Source: Emydura subglobosa
Lineage: Eukaryota > Chordata > Testudines > Chelidae
Direction of reading: 5' to 3'
Length of the DNA stretch: 64,000 nucleotides
NCBI GenBank assembly: GCA_007922225.1
Contig: ML679961.1
Location: forward strand, 77,862,798-77,926,797
Below are positions 35,561 to 47,439 of the stretch, one piece after another (the first letter of the stretch is position 1; each line of letters starts with the position of its first letter). The position numbers and the translations under genes were made by a program. The notes under the pieces are model-generated. The model was not told the DNA's origin. It did not search any database and saw nothing but the letters and a program-made list of their open reading frames with translations.

Positions 35561-37720
35561 TGCAGGGAGGGAGGATCCTGATTGGAAGCTGGTCGGCCAT
35601 CCTCAGGCACACCATCGAAACAGCTGGTGTGTCCACCGGAGCACCACAAAGGGCCACATTGGCCACTGTCCTTCCTTCCTCCAGGAGCACTGTAAGATCC
35701 ATTGCCTGCTCCTGGGGTAGCACCTCACCAAAACGCTTAAGGGAGTCCCAGGGGTTGTAATATCTCCCTAACAGCGCTTGCTGGTTAGCAATTCTAAATT
35801 GTAGGCTAGCCGTGGAATAAATCTTTCTGACGAATAAGTCTAGCTTCTTGTAGTCCTTATTCTTTGGTGTGGAGCTGGACTGGCCTTGCCTGTCCCGCTT
35901 CTTCGTGGCTGCCACTACTAAGGAGCCGGTGACGGGTGTGTGAAGAGATACTCAAACCCATTTGCAGGGACGTAGTATTTCTTCTCTGCTCTTTTGGAGG
36001 TTGGTGGCAGTGATGATCGGATTTGCCACAGGCCCTTAACTAGCTTGAGAACCCTTCATGAACTGGCAGGGCAACCTGGGCCGGTGCTGCGGCTGACACG
36101 ACATCGAAGAGGTTATCTGAGGTCTCTTTGAGTTCCTCTGCTTCTAGCCCCAAGTTAGAGCCCACCCTCTTAAGGAGCTCCTGGTGGGCTATAAAGTCGT
36201 CAAGCGGGACAGACGGGCATGCAGCAGTCGCCTCGTCCAGGGATGAGGAGGACAACTGCACCGGGACAGTGTGCTGTTGCAGACCTTCCCACAGAGCCAC
36301 TGTAGCTGAGGTCCCCTCCAGTGAGTCTGAAGCCACATCTGACCTCGAGTCCCAGGCCCCTTTCGGCACTGCTGGGGCCACTGATCTCTCTTCCAACGAA
36401 TGGATGGAATGAGGGCTGCCATCACGGGGAACCCCCACAGGTTCCAATACGGCCATTGCATGGGCCATTGCCCCTGGGGCCAACCCGAAGATGAGGGTTC
36501 TGGTGCCTGATCCCGGGCTCTTGGGACAAGGCGGTGACTGGGGCAAGTGGCAGATATGTCCTCCAAGAAATAAGAGTCACTAGGACCATGGCGGGGCTCC
36601 TTCCGCCTCTCTCCTACCGTCTCATGGTGATTCATGCCGGCATCTGGGGGACAGTGACCAGCGCCTCGACCCCTTGGGCCTGTTACAGGCAGCAGCATGG
36701 TGGCTAGTGCAGGGCATCAGGGAACGCGACCCCAAGGACTGGTGCTGGGAATGTGTAGTGCGGCACTGCAGGGACTCCTGCTGGGAGGCTGAAGAGTGCC
36801 CCAGTGCCGGGGAACTGTGGCGGTGCCAGCTGCGACAAAGTGAACCCGGTGCAGATGGTGACTGGCTGCAGCAACTGGTTGCTTCAGGGGAGGCTCTCTG
36901 TGCCGGGAAGGCGGAACAGCACTGCTCTCTCAAGGACCATGGCATTGGAGAGCAGGTTTGGTGCCGTGAGCTCCTCCGTGCTGGCAATCTGGTTCTGCTT
37001 CGTTCTCTTGCCAGAGACTGATGTGTATGGTGCCGCTCAACCATTGGCAATTGACTTGGTGCTGGTGACAGGGAACGGGAGCCCAGGGATCTGCATCTCA
37101 ACGGCGGAGACCTTCTCCTCAGCAACCTGTCCCGAGGTGACGCCCTCCGGGACTCAGGCGACTGGTGCAGCCAGTGAGGGGGTCCTATCACGGACTTCCC
37201 CTTTGAAACTAGTGCCTTGTCTCCCCCCAGCACTGGAGTGAGCTTAGGAGTGGGTGTCAGGGGGGGAGCTATAAAAAACCCTCACTGCCTGGCGTGTCTC
37301 TGGCATGGATGGTACCGTGAGCTGGAGGGACCCCTTCCGCTCCCCGGTGTCGGGGGTTGCTCCCTTGGACGGCTCAGAGCCCTAAAGGGTGAGTCTAGCT
37401 CTGAATGCTCCAGCACAGACGGCTGGAATGATGCAGTGCCCTTGCTTGACACTGCATCTCTACTCTTCTTCGGTGCAGGGGAGCGATCCTTGTCCAGGCA
37501 TTGTTTCTTCTGCCTCTTTTGCGGAGCAGAAGGCCCATGCCGTAATGCCTCCGGTGCCGGCGGGGCGCTCTGCACCGATGATGTGCTCGGCACCGAGGCA
37601 GCTCCAAGGCCAGTCTCAACGCCACCTCCATGAGAAGGGCTTTCAGGTGGATCTCTCTCTTTCTGAGTCCTCAGCCTGAAGCCCAGATCTTACACTTGTA
37701 CTTTCGGTGTAACTTCCCAC
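35556..37720 (-). pseudogene. DIRS gag-like ORF1, fragmented
   Basis: The first ORF of the DIRS element, broken into several overlapping frames. The 5' part (about 37720-37640) has a cysteine motif, ETCLKCLWEV, then a basic RTQKERD stretch. The middle is Ser/Arg/Pro-rich (37593-36622) and low complexity. The 3' part (35915-35556) has KNKDYKKLDLFVRKIYSTA and FRIANQQALLGRY, which I recognise as the conserved end of vertebrate DIRS Gag. It overlaps the start of the RT frame, as in the family. Confidence 0.65.
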
Positions 37721-37939
37721 AAGCACTTCAGACAGGTCTCGTGGGGGGGGTCACTGAGGGGGAAAGGCTTGCCGCAAACTTCAAGTCCCTAACAGGACTA
37801 ACACTGAACACTAACTAACTACTAACAACAGCACTGAACTAACAAAGAACTGCTTAATTAACCTAACTACAATAGAACAGGGGAACTGAAATACTCGTGA
37901 TCATAAGCGAGCAAGATTCCAGCAACCGTCAGTGACAGA

Positions 37940-38124
37940 AAGAAGGAACTGAGGGGGTGTAGGGCCGGCAGCGCCTCATATACTGCAGCATTTGCGTGGG
38001 GCTCCAGGAGGTGCCAGAACTGGCCCTACGGGTACTGCTAAGGGGAAGAAAATTCCGGTAACCATGCACGGAGGCACGCGTACACCTAGAGTGGAATTGA
38101 CATGAGCAAGCACTTGAAGAAAAG
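37940..38124. repeat. DIRS left inverted terminal repeat / leader
   Basis: Read on the minus strand it starts TTTTCTTCAAGTGCTTGCTC and continues ATTCCACTCTAGGTG, then CTTAGCAGTACCC and AGGGCCAGTTCTGGCACC. It is an inverted copy of 32301-32510 apart from the outermost bases. Confidence 0.7.
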
Positions 38125-38839
38125 TGATGAAGTCACTTACACATGGATAATTTTATGTGGGTGAATAATCCTACTGAAGCCAGTGGAACAACTTGTCTGT
38201 GTAAAGTTGCTCGCATGCATAAATTGGTACAGAACTGAACAACTAAATATGGGCTTAGGAATTCCCAGTCCTACGGTGGCTGAGCGGCATTAGAGCAGAA
38301 GGTCTGATGGAAGTGTATCTTGCAGCAGCCTCCTAGCTGAGAGTGTGGTGATGTCCAGATAACATTTGCATTCCACAGTGGAGCAATAATTGCCAGAGAG
38401 TGGTATGGAAAAAACTATTCAAAATTCTTGGGGAAAAATGTCAATTTATACATCAGAACACATGCTAAATCTCCAGGACAGCAGCATCTCAATCTGAAAC
38501 CATATTAGAAGAATGTGGACATTTGAGACATCGAACAGACAACATCCCCACTTCCCCTCACATTAAACCATTGTTTAAAGACTAGTATGTGATGAAAGAC
38601 CCATTATCTGCATCTGCCAACGCTCTGCCTTTACCTCCCCATTCACCACACTAGGGTGCTACTTCTGTTGACACAATGCATCAGTTGTTGAGAATATACT
38701 AGTACTAGAGAACATATGTTCCCTCAGGTGAAAGGTCATTTTCAAACTGGGATGCTAAGATGAGGGGGAAGTAGTACGAGATAGAAAGGACAATTAAGTC
38801 AGTGAAGGGAGCTGGGTGACCTACCATATATGTGAGAAT

Positions 38840-39010
38840 ACCTTGCACTGTTTTAGCACATTCCATCTGAGGATCTCAAAGGGCTTACCCTAGGTGAGTA
38901 GGGATCATGATCCCTATTTAACCAAGGGGTGAAGTGAGTTCCCCAGGTCACATGGTGAATGTGTGTCAGAAGCAGGAATGGAACCCAGCACCCTCCTGAC
39001 TCCCTGCCCT
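38840..39010 (-). repeat. MIR-type SINE, antisense
   Basis: Antisense MIR order is clear: GAGGATCTCAAAGGGCTTAC, ATCCCTATTTAACCAAGGGG, CCCCAGGTCACATGGTGAAT and GGAATGGAACCCAGCACCCT. Confidence 0.6.
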
Positions 39011-39504
39011 TCCTCTTCACAGCTGATTCACAACACTGCCACATGCTGAGACTTCCTGCTTTCTCTCTCCAGATCACCAATATTATTGAAGTGGAATCTA
39101 TTCCACCATTCAATGTAAAAGTGCCAATAATTGTTCAATGCTAACTTTACTGCTGAACACAGAGTAGTGAGACTATCAATGAATAAAATATTTTAGGATT
39201 ACATTAACCCACTTTGGGCTAACTGTACCCAATAATGAACAGGAAATACAGATAAGGCAAACTGTATGATTGCCTAAAGGCTTTGGTTCACATAGGATTC
39301 ATGCAATATTTAAAAGCAACAATGAATGGATCCCTTATCTTAGCATTGTCCTAGTTCTAGCCCTGTACTATCAATATTACATCAGAAAAATTAACACAGG
39401 GCTGGTAATTTCTTTGAGAGAGAGCAGCATTGGGATAAAAACTAATGAGGTTGATCGATCAGCACAACAAATAACTTGTTAACTATTTTGGGGCTTCTCT
39501 AATA

Positions 39505-39725
39505 TTTTAACAGTACATTGCATTTATGGAACACAACATCCACAGCTCTTAAATGGCTTTACAAACATTGGTATATTAAGCCTTGAAATCCCACCTGCAC
39601 CCTTTTCTGCCACTCCCAAAGGTAAATATTATTTCCACTTTATAAAGAGGAAGCAGGACAAGAGAGGTTGCTACAAGTCTGAGGTTATTTGGATACGTCA
39701 GTGGCAGCACTGTGTCTAAAACTTG
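39505..39725 (-). repeat. MIR-type SINE, antisense
   Basis: TGGCTTTACAAACATTGGTA, TTTCCACTTTATAAAGAGGA, AGAGAGGTTGCTACAAGTCT and GTGGCAGCACTGTGTC follow the antisense MIR consensus with many changes. Confidence 0.5.
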
Positions 39726-40099
39726 TTCTCCTCACTCTGCAGGCTGTGTGTTACCGATCAGTTCTCACAGATGGTGCGAGACGAGGGAGATGGGCGGGCA
39801 GCTGAACAGCTGACACTCTAGTAAGGCATATATCTAAGCACTTTTGCAATCAGTTTAGCATTCCTCCCCTTCCCCTACACACAAAAGGAAATGAATCCCT
39901 CCAAATACATGCCTACATGATAAACCTACTTCTCATCTTATAGGGAACAAGTAAAGAAAAGGAGCAGCCCTCAGGGAAGATGATAGAGGAGGAGGAAGCA
40001 GATACTTTACCATCACCTCTCATTTGGAGGCCACTATGTCTATAGTTATCTTAAATCTGAAATGTCACCACCTCTACGTTTAGTACTCTAAATTTACTG

Positions 40100-40173
40100 G
40101 GTCTTGCCTCAGTATAGTGGACTGCATTGAATGATTTCTTGAGGTTCCTTCCAGCGCTACATTTCTATGATTC
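40100..40173 (+). repeat. CR1 LINE 3'-end fragment
   Basis: TTCTTGAGGTTCCTTCCAGC followed by GCTACATTTCTATGATTC is the characteristic CR1 3' end. The body is truncated, as usual. Confidence 0.6.
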
Positions 40174-41043
40174 CTCCCCTTCAGGTAAGGGTTTATACAC
40201 AATCAGAGAAAACACATTTAGTTTGCACAGGAGAGATCACCCTATCTTCTGACTGTGGCATTGAGTCTTCTATTTTCATTATTCCAACCTACCATGGATG
40301 AAAAACTAGCAGACCATGAAGTATGCTGGATGCTTACATTAAGTGACAGTAATTGTTAATGAATTTTGCCTGATTCCAGCTGACCTTTAAAAATTAATCA
40401 TTAAAATCTCCCATTGCTGAAAACTCTTAATGTCTGTATGCAACTCTTTCTTTGGAGGTGCTCTCAACGCAATACAAGATATACCATCCCTTTTTCTTCG
40501 GAACGCCCTGGACACTGGGATAAATAGGCACATATTAACAAGACATTCTAATCAATTTGAATTCTGTATTTGGGAGACTTCTAGGATACTACTCCATTCC
40601 TTTGGCATTACAAATTTAGCACTGACTTTTGGAATTTTTCTCCTTCTGCAACAACAACAAAACATTTGCCTCTCTCTGCCTCAATCTCTAAGACAAGAAA
40701 CAATTTTATAACAGTTGTTTGTAAACCATCCTACAAACATTTTGCCCAGTGTGACATAATGTGAGGCCAACAGTACTATTAAAAAGGTGCATGGATATAC
40801 ACATGTATACACACACACACACAAACCCCCCTCCCCTAAATTTAATAAACTTTTTGTTAGTGGAACATAAGACTGCAGATAAAAAACGATCCTTCAAATA
40901 TCCTTTACTTTGAATATAGTAATATATGCACTAATTATTTATACTTCTGTCGAAACTTGTATGCTGCTCATTAACACTTTGAAGTCTCTAGGTAAAAGGA
41001 AAAATGCAAACTAAATGAAATGAAACCTACCCTGAGCTCTCTC

Positions 41044-41114
41044 TAATACATGACCAGTGAGTCATTTCACTATGAATCTCTCTCATAGTGAAATGACTCA
41101 CTGGTCATGTATTA
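41044..41114. repeat. Perfect 32-bp inverted repeat with 7-base spacer
   Basis: The left arm 41044-41075 (starting TAATACATGACCAGTGAGTC) and the right arm 41083-41114 (ending CACTGGTCATGTATTA) are exact reverse complements over 32 bases. They are separated by ATCTCTC. Pairing stops abruptly at both outer edges. It lies 21 bp from the LTR edge at 41136. It could be a recent template-switch inversion, a transposon end, a small-RNA hairpin or an assembly fold-back. Confidence 0.95.
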
Positions 41115-41135
41115 ATGACTCTCCCATGTGGTCCG

Positions 41136-41921
41136 TGTTACCTCACAGACTGGGATCTGCTATTAGTGTGCTCAGGAATTGACACGACTCTCGTTCGATA
41201 ATGACAGAAAGGCTTTAATTACTATACTTATAAACATATAAAATGAGCCCCCAAACCAAAAGTCCAGTATATTTTAGCTGAAAAAGTAATTATCTTCACC
41301 AATACAGGCAAGAGGCAGTGATGGTTTCTTAGCAGCTTCCCCCGAGAGCCTGGATCCCTGGTCTCAGAAGGCAGCTGGGCAAGATGGTAGTTCTTCTCAG
41401 TTTCTTGTCAAGAGTGATTCTTCTTCTCTTGAAGCTTACCTGCTTGCTTATTTCCATTGCTTCTCTTTTATATTCTTGAATCCAATGTTTTTCAAAGCAT
41501 TTTGCTAATTTACATGAGTAAACACAGGAATTCCAGAAAACAATACAAGAGGGAGAGACCCATGTGCTTTAATTATTGAAAAGGTGCTAGCCACCTAGAT
41601 TTGTTCTTTAGTTTCAGTGTTCCACCCTTCAAACAAAGGGGGAATTGGGGTTGTTGTGATTAAATTGAGCAATACCTGGGGTGGCATCCAGCCATTAGCT
41701 TTGATCATAAGGTATTTTGAGAGGTCTAGAGCCGTGGAGGTCTAGCACGCCCTGCATTTAACACATTTCTGTTTACTGCATAGATGAGTTACTCCCAGAT
41801 GATAAATTCATTAGGGAAAATGGTCCAGACAGAGAGGCAATTAATAAACAGTTATCTTAATGAAATACCAGACATTCTTTGAGAATAGAAAGACAGCATG
41901 GGTGTGTTGCAATGAGAAACA
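41136..41921 (-). mobile_element. Retroviral-type LTR with adjacent polypurine tract
   Basis: In element (minus) orientation it starts TGTTTCTCATTGCAAC and ends GAGGTAACA, so the ends are TGTT...AACA. Just upstream (41922-41935) lies a purine run GAAAAGGGGGGAT, as expected for the polypurine tract before a 3' LTR. Inside are a TATAAAA-like box (about 41470) and an AATTAAA near 41216 that may serve as the poly(A) signal, followed by a U5-like stretch. I found no partner LTR in the window, so the other end is missing or beyond recognition. Class is not determined. Confidence 0.55.
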
Positions 41922-41935
41922 ATCCCCCCTTTTCA

Positions 41936-43250
41936 AAAGGGACTCCAGCCACCATTTCACATATTCTGCAATGTGCACTTATTAATTTGGTAGTTTAATT
42001 TTATAAGTAGGCCCATCTTAGCTGAAATTTCACAGTCTACAGTCCGCCTGCTCTAGATCATCCAGCAAATGACAGCTGCTGTGCTCAGGCTTACAATTAT
42101 GGCTAGTGCATTTTATAGGAGACAAGCGTTGTCTTTATACCTTTGTTTCATGGTTTCACTGGCAGTCATAATGTTTGATGCTTTCCTCACTCCCACCCCT
42201 TTGCTGTTATTTTGATAGATTAAAGTCTCTCAGGAAATTTTATATTTGTGGCTTGAGGTATGTGGGCTCCCTCAGAAATCCTGTGTTTGCAAACGTGTTC
42301 TTTGAAATAACACTATTTAATCTGAGGCATATCTCACTCTGGTAACTAAAAGTAGCTCCACTTGACATGATGGAGACCTAAAGAATTTGAGTATTTTGAG
42401 ACTAGTGCTACAAGACTTCCAAGCTTAGGATAGTCCCAGCTATGGGCAATGGACACTGTATGTCCCGGTACTGTACATAATGTGAGATTTTACTGAGACC
42501 CACGTGCAGACTTTCTTTATGCCCTTTACTCAATATCATCAAAGGATGATTCAGTGTGATTTACATCACACTGCTGAAGCAAAATCTCGTATTCAGAGCA
42601 ATTGCCACTAAACTACAGATTGTAATTTTCCTCCACTCATAGTTTCTAGTTAACAGTCACAAACTGAGTAGTTGGATTTATCCCCATTATGGAGAGTCCA
42701 GTCACATTGTAAAACAACAGAAAAGGCCCATTGCACATAAAAATCTAGCAAAACATTCCACAGCTTCAAGGCTTTATCTAAAATAAATTAGATGCAAGAG
42801 CAGACTTCACCATCCTCTTAAGCCTTCCATCTGGGCAAACTAAAAATAAAGCAGCAGCTTAAGCAGAGGTTTTAGAAAATGCAGTCTAGAAATACATTGA
42901 TAAAGATTTGCTAGGGCTCTTAAAACAACTCAGTTATGCTAACTCTCCTAGCTGCACTTTGTGGCTTGCATCTTCCTCAGTCTCTTTGTATATATGGTTT
43001 ATGTATTACCTGTAGTACCTTTTTAATTAAAAAGGCATCCTGGCTGGAGTCTTCACATTGGCCAAGAGCTCTCTCCCTGAAATAGCTGGACAGTAATTGC
43101 TATCAAACCAGCAGAAAGGGACAGGGCTCCTCAGTCCTCTTTAGGACATTTTATCAGACAGATGGGAGTGTTAGAAGGCATCAGGATTGCCTACAGTTAA
43201 GGGGAGAACCCCCAGGCATCAGGTGCGACAAGCACGTCAGACCTACCATA
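41936..43250 (-). other. Possible decayed internal part of the LTR element
   Basis: If the 41136-41921 LTR is a 3' LTR, its internal region should lie here. Frames are short and stop-filled, and I cannot name a domain. The outer limit is a guess. Confidence 0.25.
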
Positions 43251-45150
43251 CACAAAATAATAACTATTTCTGCCAATTGAGAACATGTAATGTGGAATCT
43301 TGTATGCATTGGGTTAACTATTTCCTAGCAATACGCAGGGACGTCCATCACTAAGTTAGAATCACATTGCTGAAATACATATTCAAAAAGGAATGGGAAA
43401 GAAAATACACAGCACAACAGATGATCACAGCTCTTGCTGTACAAATGCAAGTGCATTTACCAAAGATGTTTCACATTGTTTGAATATTTCTACACCTCCC
43501 ACATAACTGCCCTTCAGATTATGTTCTTCTCATTACTACCCTTAAACTGTTTTACAGAGATAGGGAAGGGGAATGTCTAAATAATTTTTACGGCGCATTT
43601 TTATTACACATTTAATCATATTGTAAACAAACAGAAATATTGACATTTAAAAGATTTAATAACCAAATGTTTGGATACTGCATACAAATATTGAATGCTA
43701 CCATAGCACCTTCTACTGGAGGATCTTAAACATCAGTTGAGTTTAATAGCATGCCCATGAATTAAGTATTATTAGTCTATTCATTTTACTGAGTGGGTAA
43801 TTGGGAGCAAAGAGTTAAATGAATTGCCCAAAGCCATACAGCGACTCAGTGGGACTGCTAGCGACAGAAATCAATACTCGTTTCCTGCTCCCATTAAGTT
43901 ACCCACTAAGTAACTTTTACACATGGATAGTTCTTACAAGAGTATTGTTGCAAATTACACATGAGTGCAAATACTATTTATGAACAAGAATCAACTAACT
44001 TGCTACTCTAAAGCCTGAAAACAATAAAGGCAGCAATAGCATGGGCACACAGCACCTTTGGGTGCTACCAGAATATAAATATATTTAATGAAAACAGCAC
44101 ACAATCAGAAAACAGTACCGCAATTCTTTGCTCCACCAGTACATGAGTAACAAATATAGACTTCTTTTAAGGCACTTCTTATCTTTCTAAGATATGGGCT
44201 AGTTAGCAAGGCCACAGATTTATTGTGAATTTGCAGGAGCAAATTCTAATATTTATGTATGGAAATTGTCACCCATTCTAAGATACTAGTCTCAGTGGGA
44301 AGCTGTTAATTTAACAAATTAAGTATAGTCTCATCTCCACTGCCTAGGGAGTTACAAGCCTAGAACAGGGGAGACAGCAGCATTGCTGTAGTTATTTTTA
44401 TAGTCAAATGCCTAATATTGAGGTTATATACATCACACATAAAACTAAGATGCAAGTTTCTTCAGAGGACAATTTAATCATTCCCTCCAGGGATTTTTCC
44501 CTCCATACATGGCCCCTTATTTATTTCCATATAAAAGGGAAAAATTATTTCATGCATATTACTACCCTTTTTAGAAATCTTAGGAGGATACCAGCCAACT
44601 GGACATCTAATCAAAGTTTCCTCACCAAAGTTAGAATTATGATAGTTTCAGATGCCATGCCTGTTCCCAAGTCTCCCTGACAGTTTTTAAAAGTTGAAAT
44701 TTATATTTTGTTATTTTTAAAAAGTATTTCCTAAGTAGATTGTGAAAAACTTACACAGAAGGGAAAACTGACTACATAGGGGAAGCCCTAGAACTAACCG
44801 CTCAAAAGTGCTGCCAAAGGCATGAAACGAAACAAGGAAAAATATTCTCTTAAGTTTTTCACTTACAAAGTTCTTAGGTGTCTCTTAATACTAGTAGACC
44901 AAAACCAATATCAAGCTGAAGTGTGACTTAGATGGATAGTATCCCTTTAACATAATCTCCTGCTAGATGTCTTCTTCTTTACCTCCCTTTTGATTAATAC
45001 TTTATCACACTTCTTAGAAGGCATAAGCCAAACAGTTGGCTGCTTTCTCTATGTATTGTTCCTTCCTACTTTATCAATTCGACCACTGTTGAGAGAATGT
45101 CTATCAATTAGCGTGAAAGGCCTCTGGTGGAGGGGTACCTACCCACTGCC
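43251..45150. other. Intergenic, one MIR fragment, no gene recognised
   Basis: It holds an antisense MIR-like piece at 43690-43880 and otherwise AT-rich sequence without recognisable coding or repeat structure. Confidence 0.45.
43690..43880 (-). repeat. MIR-like fragment, antisense
   Basis: GGAGGATCTTAAACATCAGT, TATTCATTTTACTGAGTGGG, GAATTGCCCAAAGCCATACA and GACTCAGTGGGACTGCTAGC match the antisense MIR order. Confidence 0.5.
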
Positions 45151-45156
45151 ATCATG

Positions 45157-45899
45157 TGTGACAGGGCTTTTAACATGAACTAAAGTCTGCAAACACTTTC
45201 TGTTCCATACATAACAGAGGCCCATCTGCTGTCTCCGTTTCCACTCATCTCCTTTCACCTTCCACACAGTTCAGTTGCTGAGGTAACTTAGCCATCCAGC
45301 TAACTCACACCCTTCCAGGGTATCAAAGTCCAAGCAAGCACAAAACCAGTCTTCTGTCCCAGCCTTAAGCTGGACATGGCCATCTCTCCTGAGGGTCTGT
45401 CTCTTTTTCTGTCTCTGGGTGCAGCTCTAACACATCCTGGGCTCTGCTGTTTCTTTCGCCTTCCCTTCTGGCAGGGGGTCACTGCATCATCTTGCTTGGT
45501 AGCAGTATAAACAACCAGTCACTGCACCCCCTCACCGGGTGGCACCATAAGGGGAACCCACACCCTCTTCTGTGGATTTCCAGACTTGCGAACCCGACAC
45601 ATCTAGGCTTTCTGCCCCTACAGCCTTTGCAGGGCCTCCTCCTGTACATCTAGCTGCTCTCCCATACTTCATAGAGTGCTGACTCACAGGGGTCCTTTGC
45701 TTGTAGTCCCTCCCTTTGGTTCTTCACTCTCTGTTTGAGCCTCAGGCTGCTCTTGTTTTTTCCAGTCAGACCTGCGCTTAGCCTCTGCATTCCCTCCCCC
45801 CCCAGTGAATTCATTTCCTCCACCTCAGGCGGCAAACTAGTCTGGCAAAGGTGCGGCTCAGCTCCAACCCCCCCTTAAAGCACCAGTCATCCTGTGACA
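45157..45899. mobile_element. LTR-like repeat, possibly a solo LTR
   Basis: A 743-bp pyrimidine-rich block starts TGTGACAGGGC and ends CATCCTGTGACA. The ends are TG...CA and near-inverted repeats (8 of 9 positions). No matching second copy, primer site or target duplication was found. This is composition and end-motif evidence only. Confidence 0.35.
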
Positions 45900-47435
45900 C
45901 TATTATACTTTCACTAGTATAAAAATTAACTCTTTTAGACACTGCAAGCCTAGATTTCTACATCCTGCGCCAGCTGCTATAGAACGGCTGAAGTAATTGC
46001 CATGTATCTTTATTTTTTAAATAATGCTCATGTGTCTGTCAAAAGTTATTTTAAAAGCGAGAGGACTTCAATTAATACAGCTGCTATATGCAGAGGCCCC
46101 TATATTGGGCAAGTTCCCAGCTGCAGTGTCCCAATCCCTCCGCCATAAAATGTGCAAGAGAATTTAAGATAAAAGGATTAGGAACTTTAGTTTTCTTTGA
46201 GTTACAAAGAAAACTTTTGAAGTATTAAATAAATGTAAAGCAATGCAGTGTTATCTTCCTGCATCTGCAAAGCACCATAAGTAAAGCTCTAAGATATGTA
46301 CCAGCCTCATTCACCTCAAAGAGATGTTAGCACCAAACCCTAGTAGCAGTTAACAGGGATCTCTTTTCAGTTATGATCAGTTTTGCAGTAACATGCACCT
46401 AACATACTTATTCATTTTCAGGTGATCCAGATTTCACAGTGAAGGGGAGAGCAGTGGGGCAGCTAGTTATATGAAGGATTAGTGGGGTGGGGAACTTGGA
46501 ATTCATCCTGTTCCCTCCCCCCAAATTTCATGTCCCCTATGACTCGTTCCACATGAGGGAAAGGGAAAAAGGAGAAAATGCATCCTCCTCCCCAGTATCA
46601 GAAGGCTCAGCTACCTCTTTGGACACAAAATCCCAAGCCACCTACCATTTCTTCCCTGCTTCCAGGCTTGGCTGTCTCCTTGGACAGCTAAATTTACTCC
46701 CATCCAGTTTCTTCCAAGGTAGTTTCTACAACAGATATGCAAATTGCTTTAGCTTTATATATATATATATATATAAAAAACACGTGGATAAGCGAATGCT
46801 TCAGAACCTTGAATAGTAGGTGCTCATTTTTATTCATGCATGGGTACGGCTGTAAAGATAAAGTTTTATGACTCAAGCAGCTGGTTTTCTCAGGAGCCAG
46901 CTATGTACAAACAGCTTTTCCTCCTCCAAAAACACAGTTGAGTCCAATTTTCAAAGAGCTCAGTACCCTGTAGCTCCCATTGTTTTCCACACCCAGTAGC
47001 GCCTCTCATTCTCAGTGGGAGCTGTGCATACTGCTTGTGTTTGTTTTTGGATGCAGGGGGGAAATTAGCTCTCTTCACTGAGGTATCTAAATGAGAACTG
47101 AGCTCTTTTTGACTCTGGCACATAAGCTATATTCTTGATCTAAATGTTTACACATGGGGACAGAAACAGAAAGCTAAGCAGTGGATCTCTGGGGCAGGGA
47201 AGTATGCAGAAAGTTCAACAGAGCACTGCTGGGACACTTATTGACAAAAGTTCCTTTCAGTGCAGTAGCTGGGCACTAAATAGCAGCGTCCATTGAGAGT
47301 ATCCATTATTCAAGGTGTAAAGGGCCTGACTGGCATGGAAGCAGATCTGGTGAAGGTGATCAGATGAGTAAACAATGAGAATCTCTGAACTGAAATCTCA
47401 ACATTCTTGATACATCAGCTTTAAAATATAAAAAA
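45900..47435. other. Intergenic between LTR-like repeat and CTTN 3' end
   Basis: No gene is recognised. A (TA)n run at about 46758-46776 and a stretch at 46940-47110 resembling a diverged palindromic repeat are all I can name. Confidence 0.4.
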
Positions 47436-47439
47436 AAAA

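Larger units (their letters stand above)
32301..38124 (-). mobile_element. DIRS-type tyrosine-recombinase retrotransposon, nearly full length
   Basis: A 5.8 kb element on the minus strand, with gag (about 37.7-35.56 kb), reverse transcriptase/RNase H (35.56-34.05 kb) and tyrosine recombinase (33.99-32.66 kb) in DIRS order. Ends are inverted: 32301-32510 on + is a diverged copy of the minus-strand leader at about 38124-37940 (shared CTTAGCAGTACCC, AGGGCCAG, GTATATGAGG, CCCCTCAGTTCCTTCTT). Between recombinase and right end lies an internal complementary region (32542-32640). DIRS elements integrate through a circular intermediate without target duplication, and none is seen. Several stops, a frameshift and lost catalytic residues show the copy is dead. 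Confidence 0.85.
38125..41035. other. Intergenic stretch with old SINE and LINE fragments
   Basis: No gene is recognised. It holds antisense MIR pieces (38840-39010, 39505-39725), a CR1 3' end (40100-40173) and an ACAC tract near 40808-40822. The rest looks like unique AT-rich sequence. Confidence 0.45.

Noticed and set aside
36128..37679. Several + strand frames of 90-145 codons
   Set aside because: They lie opposite the Ser/Arg-rich DIRS gag region, whose GC-rich composition keeps other frames open.
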